Assembly (NCBI GenBank): GCA_019693395.1
Contig: JAAMXP010003407.1
Coordinates: 1-13,790 of the forward strand
Origin: Ettlia oleoabundans
Lineage: Eukaryota; Chlorophyta; Chlorophyceae; Chlamydomonadales
Direction of reading: 5' to 3'
DNA length: 13,790 bases
Under the pieces are notes generated by a model, which worked only from the letters and a program-made list of their open reading frames with translations, was not told the DNA's origin and made no database searches. Made by a program: the position numbers and the translations under genes. Below, in pieces: positions 1 through 9,800 of the stretch; the stretch's first letter is position 1; each line of letters begins with the position of its first letter.

Positions 1-153
1 TGGGGGGGCCCGGGCGGGGGCCTGGCGAGATAACAATCTCCGATCCAACATACAGCTGTGCTGAGTAAGCAACCTACGCAAGGGCTGACACACGTGGCAA
101 GCAGTGGTGAGACGATGGCTGTCACGAAGCTGTCACGAGGCTGTGCGGCTTGC
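1..153 (-). other. intron and edge of the transporter gene
   Basis: Downstream of the fourth transporter exon the minus-strand frame soon hits a stop, so this stretch is read as intron running off the left edge. It has a GC donor at 152-153. It holds a tiny imperfect tandem repeat (gctgtcacga twice, at 118-127 and 129-138) and a GC-rich end at 1-22. A possible acceptor lies near 21-24 on the minus strand, but too little sequence follows to call the next exon. Confidence 0.45.
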
Positions 154-156
154 CTG
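148..156 (-). other. GC-AG intron donor, transporter exon 4
   Basis: The transporter reading frame ends ...CTACAG followed by GCAAGC on the minus strand. No GT lies at a position that keeps the conserved LGFTSLQLQ motif, and CAG|GCAAG fits the consensus of the minor GC-AG class of U2 introns. The matching acceptor is not visible in the window, so the call rests on the protein motif and the donor only. Confidence 0.55.
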
Positions 157-1861
157 TAGCTGCAGACTGGTGAAGCCCAGCCTACGGAAAGCTTGCAGCG
201 ACACAAAATAGATGACTGTAAAGGTCATGCTGACCAGAGACAGCCCAAAGCCCAGCCAGCCACGCCACCCATCCAGCCCAGCAGCTGTGCCCTGCATGCA
301 TCCCAGCACACGGGTAGTGCTTCCACAGCTGTCAATGATGCGGACAACAGCTGCATGGATCAACCACCCTGCAGAGCCGGGACCAGCCTAGTTCAGCTCG
401 GCCCGGCACCCCTGCTGAGGTGTTGTATGCTGCGAGACCGCGTCACGTCCAATCTACCAACCCAGCCAGCTTGCAGCCGACCCGGCTTTGACCAGGTTCC
501 CTGACCCCCCCCCCCCCCCCCCCCCCCCCCTTTCCCCCAATCTTCCTACCTTGCCGATGGAAGGGGCGATCACCATAGCCGCGCCCCCCACCATGACTGC
601 TGAGCAGGGCCATATGACCAAAGGGAGGCGGTGGTGCAGCAACAGGCGCTGAAACAGCGCCACACCAATCACCGCAAACATGTTGACAAGTTGCACTGCA
701 AGGAAAAAAATAAAGGAAAAAAGTGAACACTCAAGCAGTGCATAAGATAATGGATGTGAGGGCATTCGCACGGGAGTTTTCCAGAAGCAACTGGCAGCAG
801 GCCAATAAATGTTAAACAAGCTAGCAGGAGTGGAGCACGCATTGGAGAAATGCAGGGGAGTCCAGGAAGTAATGACAAACCGCCTTGACATGCATCCGCG
901 GGCACCACTAGTGGCAGCCAAGCATCCCTGGCCTGGCGCTACTCACCCAGTGAGGGGTCCACTAAGCCGGGGGCTACGACCTGACAGGTGTAGGCGGTGC
1001 CGAAGGAGATTGTGGTGATGGCCAGGGCGCCCCAGTACACTAGCCGGGGCCGCTCGGCTCCAAGATCCCGCACCTTGCGCGACAAACCGCGCTGAAGCAC
1101 CAGCTCAGGCCGCGGGGGCAGCGGCTCGCCTGGATGCCGCACAAACGAACTGTCCTGGCGGCCCCAATGCGCGTTTCCTGCGGTGCTGGCAGCCACTGCA
1201 GCGGGCGGGCCTTGCTGCCCAGCAGCTGGCACGCATGCGATGTTCTGGGCAGCACTATCTGATGCACCACTGCTCCCATCAGCACTGATACCGCATAGCT
1301 TTGTCCGCGCTGCCGTCAACTTGTCTTCCGCTGCTGCTCCCTCCCCATCCACGCTGCTTTGAGGCTGTGTGGGCTGCCGGTGGTGATGGTGGCCCTTGTG
1401 GTGCGTGAGTGGCAAACCGCTCCGCCATTGGTGGGCCTGTAGTGCCAGGCGTCCTAGCCTGGTCGATACATCAATCAGAGCCACACTCACGAGTGCCAGC
1501 AGACTGACCAGCAAAGAGAGGCGCAGCGCAGGGAGAGGAGGCGAGGGCTTGACCTGCAGCGCAGGAGAGCAACGGTTCTGCAGCAGGCGCGACGACAGTG
1601 CTCCTGCTTCCCACCGCCTCACTGCCGACACTGCTGCCTATATGCAAGCATAACTTACAAGCCAATTGCTGGCTCACAGCAAAGCTGATGTCAACAAGTC
1701 CAAAAGCGCACAGCAACCAAGACCCACACACGTGGCCCAGCCTTCACCTGGAGCCAGCGGTTCAGCACACCAAACAGTGCCACCAGGATATGAGCCAATA
1801 TTGCGATGCCAAGCCACAGCAGCAGACGGCATCCCGAGAGGCCGTGCCGAGCTTCCTGCAT
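154..1861 (-). CDS. EamA/DMT-type multi-span membrane transporter, 3' end off the left edge (partial)
   Basis: I assembled four exons on the minus strand: 1861-1748, 1553-947, 695-550 and 291-154. Their phases agree (0, 1, 0) and they give 335 residues so far. Hydrophobic spans are at about residues 13-34, 47-66, 209-230, 242-260, 265-286 and 300-325. The arrangement and the motifs GGAAMVIAP, closing one repeat, and LGFTSLQLQ, in the next, are typical of the drug/metabolite transporter (EamA) fold with two five-helix repeats. About four helices would therefore lie off the left edge. Residues 82-206, between spans 2 and 3, form a polar low-complexity insertion with a His cluster (THHKGHHHHRQ) that the family normally lacks. 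The start is the first ATG in the open frame, which stays open upstream to a TGA at about 1896, so a further 5' exon is possible. The last donor is GC rather than GT. Substrate and membrane cannot be told from sequence; a plastid envelope or endomembrane sugar-phosphate or metabolite exporter is a guess. Confidence 0.72.
505..530. repeat. 26-nt poly(C)/poly(G) homopolymer in a transporter intron
   Basis: There are 26 consecutive C on the plus strand, followed by TTT and another five C. On the transcribed minus strand this reads GGGGG-AAA-G(26), starting about 12 nt into the intron that follows the exon ending at 550. The run lies within 50 nt of the 5' splice site. Its true length is uncertain because homopolymers this long are often miscounted in sequencing. 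Confidence 0.9.
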
Positions 1862-2796
1862 TCTCCACACCCGCGATTCTGCTCGCTCGTCAACATGGGC
1901 AAATCAGAAAGCACGGATTGAAGTGTGACGGGGAGCGCAAGGCGCGACCGGGCCACCTCAGCACACCCCGCCAGGGCGCCGAAACCAGGGGCAGCCGCAA
2001 AGCACCTGCTCTTGAGTGTCAGGAATATGAAGTTCAGACGGCTAGTTCTAGGAGGTATTTGAGTTCAAGCGTACAAAGTTTCGCCATGGTGTCAACAGGA
2101 GGCCAGCTATGCATTTGTGCAAAACTACATGGCCCGTCAATCCCCCCCCCTCCTCTGCCAGCTCGCCTCCTTGCATCTAGCGTTTGCAAGTTTGCTCTAG
2201 TCAATGGCATTGCTGCTTCAAAATCAGTAATTTACTCCATGTCCAGCTGTCTCAGTATTACTAGATTTGGCATTGCTACCTGTTAGTGGACCCTGTGGAG
2301 GATGCACTGTGGACCGAAGGCTGGGCTTGCTGAGGCCATCTTTTAACTCCAAGCATCTCTCTTGACCTGTGCCCCGTTTATGCACCATATGACGGTGCTA
2401 CAGGAAAAGATTTGGCCAGCAGCGCCAGCTGCCGGCTGGGGTTAAGATACTAACAGGCTGCGACAGCCAGCTGCACCGGCAGTTGCCATCAACCATCGGC
2501 TGCCTGGTCCGTGCAAAGTTTGCGTGGCCCCAGTCCCAATGAAGCAACAGTGGCAGCCGGCTGTGATACTGGCAAAGATTTATATGAGACCTGTTGGTGG
2601 TAACTGAGGGCAATGCTCAAGTACCTGCCCACGCCTCTAGCTTGAATCTATCTCTTCATGATCAACCCGCTGTAAACCCAATGTAAGTAAATGCACACAG
2701 TGGGGCCTTAGTAAGACAAAGAAGGCTTTGATTGCTGCAGCCTGGAGGTGCTTACAACCGATTGTAATAGGTCCATGCACAACAGGATCAGGCATG
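1862..2796. other. intergenic region with no supported gene
   Basis: These 935 nt lie between the 5' end of the transporter and the stop codon of the BolA gene, both on the minus strand. They should contain the BolA 3' UTR and the transporter promoter and 5' UTR. Open frames here show no recognisable domain, no codon-use signal and no consistent splice structure. I saw a short C run (2141-2150), an isolated TACTAAC (2448-2454) and a 5-bp-arm inverted repeat (2425-2439), none convincing as a functional element. No tRNA or other RNA gene was recognised. Confidence 0.5.
2752..2756 (-). terminator. candidate TGTAA polyadenylation signal for the BolA gene
   Basis: Reading the minus strand, TGTAA occurs about 40 nt downstream of the BolA stop codon. 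TGTAA is the usual polyadenylation signal of green algae such as Chlamydomonas. A five-base match is weak evidence and the implied 3' UTR would be short. Confidence 0.3.
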
Positions 2797-3545
2797 CTAT
2801 TGCTGCCCAACTTCAGCAGGCGTCTTGGTCTTCAGTGCCAGAGCATGCACACCCGCATCTATTTCCGCTTGCAACAGCTGGTACACCATGCGATGCCGCT
2901 GGACAGGGTTTTTACCTTCAAAGGCTGAGCTCACGATCTCCACCCTGCACCAAGGGAGGGCCCAGAAAGATGAATGGCTGAACTCCGTTTTTGCCGATGG
3001 ATGGCCAGCATGAGCATGCACCTGCAGGAGCGGCGATTCTAACCACGCAGGTGCCATGTCATATTGCTGAAGAGCAGGCACGTGCCTCTCCAAGGCACAA
3101 AATCTGCAAACGCCTGCACCTCACTTGAAATGTGTCTCGGCATCGGGGGCACCGCTTGGGTTGCCAGCATGACCCGCATGCTTGTGGGAGTCATTCTGAA
3201 TGTTGAGACTGGCGGGATGCAATGCCTCCTGCAAACGCAGAAGACGTTACTGCTTACGATACTGACCGAAACGGCGTTTTGCGGCAGCAGGCACTAGCCG
3301 CTCAACCAGGAAGGTGGCAAACATGTTGGAAGCCCAAGTATGCCAGACCTAGTCAATCATGCAGCATGCCTTTGTCTGCTGCAGAACTTACAAGGCCTGC
3401 AACAGTGATCTCAGCCTTGGCACTCAAAGCAAACCTGGAGCTTGAGCTGGATGCTGGTAGCGATAGGCCCTGCCTTTTGCGCTGCTGCCGTCGCCGCCGC
3501 CGCTGCCGCAGACATGAGCCTAGATTGCGGCTGGAGCCGCAGCAT
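2797..3545 (-). CDS. BOLA: BolA-family protein (organellar, alphaproteobacterial-like type)
   Basis: Three minus-strand exons, 3545-3435, 3228-3125 and 2944-2797, join in phases 0 and 2 to give 120 residues and a TAG stop. Donors are GTTTGC and GTGAGG; acceptors are TTTGCAG and GGTGCAG. The mature part carries the BolA hallmarks in order: the helix GPIATSIQLKLQ (26-37), the loop NDSHKHAGH (49-57) typical of the histidine-type BolA, ETHFKVEIVS (68-77), FEGKNPVQRHRMVY (80-93) with the invariant His89, and VHALALKTKTPAE (104-116). BolA proteins bind monothiol CGFS glutaredoxins through a [2Fe-2S] cluster and act in Fe-S protein maturation or redox regulation. The first 25 residues are Ala/Arg-rich without acidic residues, which suits an organelle presequence. 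A second in-frame ATG at 3515 would give 110 residues. The frame is open upstream to about 3677 but has no further ATG. The loop and FEGK region most resemble alphaproteobacterial BolA and the plant BOLA4 class; that subclass is an inference. Confidence 0.88.
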
Positions 3546-3751
3546 CACAAAACTGGCCCGTGCAATCACTGGTTCTGCAGCACGAGCTGCACCAGTGAAA
3601 CGACACAGGCGACTTGACCAGGCAAAAACCTGCTGAAAGGTGGCTAGCGCAGTGTTTAATGATCGGACCAGTAACACTAGCGATCACAAGCAAATAGCAT
3701 ACTATGACCATCGACTACCCCGATCATGGCATACCATTGCGTCCCCCGTTC

Positions 3752-3785
3752 CTGCCAGCTAGGTGCGGAGTTGGCGAGCTGGCAG
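3752..3785. repeat. perfect 9-bp inverted repeat in the divergent promoter
   Basis: CTGCCAGCT at 3752-3760 is matched by AGCTGGCAG at 3777-3785, with a 16-nt spacer. It could be a dimeric protein-binding site or a hairpin in a 5' UTR. The arms are perfect, but GC-rich DNA produces such repeats by chance now and then. Confidence 0.5.
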
Positions 3786-3819
3786 AAGAGACTCTGCGAC
3801 CTGTGTGATGTATGTGGAT

Positions 3820-3829
3820 TGATATATCA
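3820..3829. promoter_or_regulatory. TATA-like palindrome upstream of DEG7
   Basis: TGATATATCA is a perfect 10-bp palindrome and the most AT-rich element of the spacer, about 60 nt upstream of the DEG7 ATG. It could act as a TATA element for either gene, but no initiator or transcript evidence is available. Confidence 0.3.
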
Positions 3830-3890
3830 TAGCTGAATTGCGTTGGAACACGAGCGAGAGGGCCTCATCACCGAGGGCCCCTTGGAGCCG

Positions 3891-6800
3891 ATGGACAGGG
3901 CAGCCAGTCTCGATGTCGTTTCACACGAGACGAATGGGGCAGCGGCTGTTGAGGTACACTGCTGGCAGCTACCGGAGGCGAACGCGGATTTGCCGACAGG
4001 GGTTCAGCCTCTTTGGCGCTAGATGGGCGGCGGCGACGCTGCTTGCGTTGCTTGGAAATGCACGCTGGCTTATCTATAGTGCCGTAGTTGCCGCATCTTG
4101 GTGACCTATTGTCCTACACTCATAACGCAGGTAGCCAGCGATGCATGGAAGAATACCCTTGATGCGGTAGTGCCAGCAGTGGTGGTGCTGAAGGTGACGC
4201 AGACCCGCGCATTTGACACCGAGTCTGCGGGATCCAGCTATGCCACTGGCTTTGTGGTGGACAAGGAGCGGGGCCTGATCCTCACCAATCGCCACGTTGT
4301 CACGCCAGGTGAACTACGATTGAGGCATAGCATATGTACGCGGGGCTGATGCGCATTGTTGCTAGGCTGCAAAGGCGCTTGCCCAAACGCCTGGCACACC
4401 CGGGTCGCACTCTATTTGCGCAAGTGCCCCTGGAGAACCCAAATGCTCTTTGATTTTTCTTGCCCTCAACTTATCCACATGTAGGTCCAGTAGTGGCTGA
4501 GGCTATCTTTCTGAATCGGGAGGAGGTGCCAGTACACCCGCTGTATCATGATCCAGGTGAAGCCCCTTCGGGCTGCGTTTGAGTAACGTGCTTCTCTGTG
4601 ATCTGTTCAAGCCTTTCAACCACGTGCGCCTTTTCCCTCCCATGTTGCAGTGCACGATTTCGGCTTTATGCGTTTTGATCCAGGCAGACTGCAGTTCATG
4701 CAAGCCGCGGAAATTCCGCTGGCGCCTGATGCCGCAGCTGTGGGGCTGGACATCCGTGTTGTGGGCAATGACTCGGGAGAGAAGGTGCGTTGGGGTGAAC
4801 TTTATCTGGAACGGATTCACTGGGAACTAACCCAAAACCCTATAACTTTTTTTTATAAACACACTTTCTATCGCAGCTTGCTGGGTCGTGCGCTCCACTT
4901 GCCCACTGCTCAACTGGGTGCCTGCCGCCTCACTGCCTGTGCGTCCCCCACCTTACTCCCGCTGACTTCAGATCTCCATCCTCAGTGGCACGCTTGCCAG
5001 ACTGGATCGTGACGGTGAGTGATGCATGCCGTGTATCACAAGCTGGACAGCATGTGTTGTGCTTGCATATGCGCCCGTGCCTGACTTGGCAGTTTGTTTT
5101 AACGACTGTTTGCTTGTATGTTTGTGTTTTGCAGCGCCCCACTACAGTCGCAAGGGGTTCAATGACTTTAATACGTGGTACCTGCAAGCAGCCTCAGGTG
5201 TGTCGTTTCTTGTTGTTTGACAGGTTTAAGAACTTGCTTTGCTTGTTCATCTAGAGCGGTCAGTGGCGCGCAAGTGCATCATTACCCCTTCTTTATCAAA
5301 CCATCAGACTATGTTCTTTCGAAGTATTCCCTACAGGTACCAAGGGCGGCAGCAGCGGTTCGCCGGTCATCAACATCAAGGGCCAAGCAGTAGGGCTGAA
5401 TGCGGGCGGCAAGAACAAGGCGGCATCGGCCTACTACCTACCGCTGCACAGAATTGTGCGCGCTCTGCAGCTGCTGCAGGCAAGTTACGTGGTTTGACAG
5501 GGCAGCCTGCTGTATTGTTGTGCACAGTGGAGAACGAACCTGCCAGCGAATGTGTACTGGTAGCAGGATCCATGCACAGGTCCAACTTTTTTTGACTGTA
5601 CACGAGCCATGCATGCAGGGCTGTCATCAATCGAGTGGCAGCTGGCTGCAGCCAGCCATCCCACGGGGCGACCTGCAAACCACCTGGGTATTCAAAGGAT
5701 ACGATGAGGTAAACTCGCCGCTTCTGGGCTCTGCCTTCCTCACGATGCACTGCTCTGTTCTGCCGCTCAAGTATCTCGAGCCTTGCTCGCAGAAACAGCA
5801 GTTGCACTTCTATGCTACCATCATGTGATGCCGGTCTGTGCAGGTGCGGCGGCTGGGGCTCCGCCAGGAGACAGAGGCGGCAGTGCGAGCATCCAAGCAG
5901 CAGCAGGGCGGTGATGGTGGTGAGCCCTGCTGATGCTGGTGCTGCACAGCTCTCCATTTTGTCAGCTCAGCCCGCAGCAATTGCTCTGCAACATGGTTTG
6001 AGTGAAGTGTGAGACTCCTGTTTTGCCCACGCCCTTACTGCTCCGGCTGCATGCAGTGCTGTTGAATGAGCGGCCTGGCAGCACGGGCATGCTCGTAGTG
6101 GACAGCGTGGTGCCAGGGGGGCCCGCAGACACGCTGCTGGAGCCGGGTGATGTGCTGGTGAGGAGGCAGGCGGCGCTGCACCTGCACCTGCATCTGTTGT
6201 TTCACAAAGCAACACGGACGTAACTGCTTACACAGGTGTCGCTGCTGCGGCGCTCTCAATCTGCTGCTGCTGCCCCATGCCATCACCTAAATCTCTTCTC
6301 TGCCTGCGCCTGTCTGCAGGTGCGGCTGAACGGGCAGATTGTCACCGACTTCCTGACCATGGAGGAGCTGCTCGACAACAACGGTGAGGTTTAATGGGAA
6401 CAAGTAGCACAGGAAGTTCTCAGCAGTGGACACAGTGCGTGCCCCGCCTTCAAAGGGCATGGCAGGCACCATAGCCAGCTGTGTGTTCATTCCAGTCGCC
6501 ACCTTGTGCCTGTGCATGCTCTTCGCTGTGGCCACCTTGTGCCTGTGCCATGCTCTTCGCTGTGGGCTGGAGATGATTGGCTTGTTCCCCATGCTGCAGT
6601 GTGCGGCAGCGTGCATGTGGAGGTTGAGCGAGGCGGCCAGCCCATTGCGGCTGACATTCGGGTGCAAGATCTGCATGAAGGTTGGTTCAGTAGCGACTCT
6701 GAAATGGCTGTCTGCCGCCTTGGTGGATGCGATTGGCAGGCATGCACGCCGGCTGGACGTGTCTTGGTGCTTGGAAAGGATGGGCGGGAGAACCCTCGCT

Positions 6801-9800
6801 GCGCAGCACCTGCCAGACAGTAGGATGCAGGGGCCCATAGTGCCGCTTGAACCTGCCTGCCATACACTCATCAGGGTTGATTATCAGGGACGTGCACATA
6901 ACCTTCTCTCATCCACCCAACCCACCCACAGTGAGCCCGGCGCACGCTGTCCTTATGTGCAGTGACACCGTCACGCCTGTTGGATTTGGGCGGTGGCGCC
7001 ATCAATGAGCTGAGCTACCAGCAGGCGCGGAACAACCGTGCGACTGTGGGTCAAGTGTATGTGGCAGAGGCAGGTGGGCTCGCTCTCTGGCGCAGCCAGC
7101 TGTCCTAGGTTCCTATACTGCACTTGACCTGTTTACAAAGGGGTCGGTTCTTACAGTGAAAAGTGCTGTATGTTGGCCATCTGCTGTGGCGCTCGTCTGC
7201 TTTGCCGCCTTCTCTGACCCGCACCTTCACTTGCCATTTCCTACCTGCAATGCAGGTTATCTATTGGGCAAGGCGGGGGTGCCAAAGTACGCCATCATCA
7301 CATCCCTCATGGGCAGCCCCACCCCCAACCTAGATGCACTTGTCGAGGCGCTCAAGGTGACAATGGCAGGGGTGCAGGGCGGGGCGTCGGTGAAGGCTGT
7401 GTGGGAGCACGCATATGGAAGCGTTTCCTCCCACTTGGCTTCGACTTGCGCTTCTGTATAGTTGTTCACCTGGGTTCAGTTCGAGCCTGGTTTCATACAT
7501 GGCAGTGTCTAGTGCTGCCCCGTTGGCCAGTTACCGCTTTGCATGACCTTGTGCTATGGCCTGATCATAAGCTCTCTGCCCATGCAGGGTCTGCGCCACG
7601 GTCAGCGGGTGCCCATCGAGTACTTCACCTTTGGGGAGCGGCACCGCCGCAAGAGCTCCATTCTGCACGTCAACTGGAGCTGGTGAGGCGAGGCGAGGCG
7701 AACAAGAATGCAGCTGGAAGCGCCATAACACCAATCTCAGTTTGCTTGATCAACACTGCATAGTTTTTTAAAGGCTGTTGTTTGCGCGGGTAGTGCTCAG
7801 TTGCATTACACACGTCTGTGGCATCCCATTTATTGTTGGGGCTAGCAGGTATGGACCCCCCAAGGTGTGGACGCGCAACAATGCTGCCGGCATTTGGGAT
7901 TGCCGGGTGGAAATGCCGCACAGCCTGGCAACGAGCGATGCAGCAGCAGGCGCTCCCACGTTTGCTGCCACCACGAACGGCACGTCGTCTGACCTGGCTG
8001 AGGGTGGGTCAGCATCTAAGCGGCCGCCGCTGCACCCTGGCACTGCCAGCGGGGCCGCTGCGGGCATTGCAGCAGGCAGCCCTATCAAAGGGGGATCAGC
8101 AGGGGCGGGGACCAGCCTCCCTCGCAAGCGCTCGGTTCCCTCCATTCCCGAGCATGACGATGTGGAGAAGCGGCAGCCTGGCGTGACAGCACAGGCAGAC
8201 GACTCGCGCCTGCTGGGCAGCCCTTCTGCTGAGGCGGCGGCAGCAGCGGAAGTGGGTGGTGCAGCGGGCGCAGGGCCAGGGGAGATGGCGGATGAGGCGA
8301 GCGCCTGGCGCCATCTGCTGGAGGAGCAACTGCGGTGCGTGCGGAGTGCATGGCAGTTAACCATAATGCTATTTGGTTGTTGATTTATTGAAGAAGCTGT
8401 GCCCCCACGTGTTGCACTTGGGTTGCCCAGCCGTTGTTACTGTCGAGCCTAGTCATTCGTTTTTGCCTGACTGCCTTTCTGCAGTTGTGGCCTGGTGCTG
8501 GTGGATGTTGAGATCCCGCTGGTGGCACTGGCCGATGGAGTGCACTCCCGATCCTTCTCAGGTATGCAGATCTATTAGCAAAGAAATGTCTCTTGCCATG
8601 GGTTGATGCTACACTGAATGGTGGGCTTGGTGTCTTCGCTTGCAGTCTGCCTGCAGCCACGAACATTGTTGCAGTGAGTTTTACCATGCTGCTGCTGTGC
8701 CCTGCAGGTTGCGGTGTGATTGTGCACCATTCTGAGTCGCTGGGTTTGGTGCTGGTAGATCGCAACACAGGTGGGCGGGCGGCTGCTTGGCGGGCTGGCT
8801 GGCTGGCTTGTGCATCAGGTGCCAGTGGCCAGCTGATTGGCAGGCATTGTGTGCAGCAAGAGCAGACTTATCTCTTTGGTTGCAACTTTGCAGTGATACT
8901 TATCGCTTAACTTTGCTGGCTATTTGAACTTGCCTCATCGCAGTGACTGTCAGTCCCGGCGACGTGATGCTCAGCTTTGGGGCTTTCCCTGCCGAGGTCG
9001 CTGCCCGCACCGTCTTCCTCCATCCTTTGCACAACTTCTCGGTGTGCGCGTACGATCCCCGCGAGCTGTCTGAGGAGGTGAGTGGCTGTCCAACGCTGCG
9101 CTGGCGACTCATGTCACAGGTTTTGTCGTGGGTGGGGTTGTGGTGGTGGCAGAGTGGCGCTGTGGGGGAGTTGCACAGAGGGCACAATGCGCCGCGTTGC
9201 ACACATGTTTGGGATGGCACACTTCCGCTTGGATGTGTCAATTTCTGTGTCAGCAACATTACCCTTCCAGCACAGTATTTCAATGCTAATCTCAGTCCTT
9301 CCGCCCACTCAAATCCTACTTTTTCTTTGGTGCAGGCCCGACGCCTCATTCGTCCGCTGCGCCTGGCGCCCTCCCCTGCCCTCAGGCGTGGAGATGCTGT
9401 TGAACTCGTCTGCCTCTCCAAGTGAGCTCTTGCTTGATCAAACAGCGGCCTGCCTGGCTGATTGCCTCTACATGTTTCAAGCAGATCACTCGCATTTTCC
9501 AACGTTTGCCAAGTGCACTATATGCATTGCACTTGCCTGTCCTGCCCGCATCCCTGCAGGAGCCTGCGCATACTACACCGCACCAGCAGCGTCACCAACC
9601 CCGTCATGTGAGCGCTTGTTGTGACTGGCTGGCTGGCTTCGTACCTTTCTGAATATTTTGAGTTTATCCGTCGACTTCTCGGGCCAGCTGTCATGGCTAT
9701 GTATCCAGGCTTAATTGCTGCCCCCATTGGTGCAGGTCTGTGCTCATCCACAAGGCGGAGGTGCCGCGCTTCAGGTAGCAGCAGGCCTGCAGCATTCTGC

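Larger units (their letters stand above)
3546..3890. promoter_or_regulatory. divergent intergenic spacer, probable bidirectional promoter (BolA / DEG7)
   Basis: The BolA ATG (3545, minus) and the DEG7 ATG (3891, plus) face away from each other across 345 nt, so the two promoters must lie in or overlap this spacer. It contains a TATA-like palindrome (3820-3829) and a 9-bp perfect inverted repeat (3752-3760 and 3777-3785). In the DEG7 frame a TGA lies shortly upstream (about 3832), which supports 3891 as the first usable start. Transcription start sites cannot be placed from sequence alone. Confidence 0.6.

Noticed and set aside
443..921. Poly-Gly open frames across the G run
   Set aside because: They are read-through of the intron homopolymer; the transporter exon ends at 550 with a good GTAGGA donor.
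1666..2286. Plus-strand 206-codon open frame across the transporter 5' end and the intergenic region
   Set aside because: It overlaps transporter exon 1 on the opposite strand, its product is compositionally random with no domain, and no splice or start context supports it.
2448..2454. TACTAAC, identical to the yeast branch-point consensus
   Set aside because: No plus-strand exon follows and neither flank codes for anything recognisable; a 7-nt match by chance is likely.
2398..2613. Minus-strand 71-codon open frame between the BolA gene and the transporter
   Set aside because: No recognisable family, no conserved motif, and it lies where a BolA 3' UTR and a promoter are expected.
3435..3677. 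Longer BolA N-terminus starting at 3677
   Set aside because: The codon there is GTG, not ATG, which is not a normal nuclear start; the first ATG in frame is at 3545. An upstream coding exon cannot be excluded.
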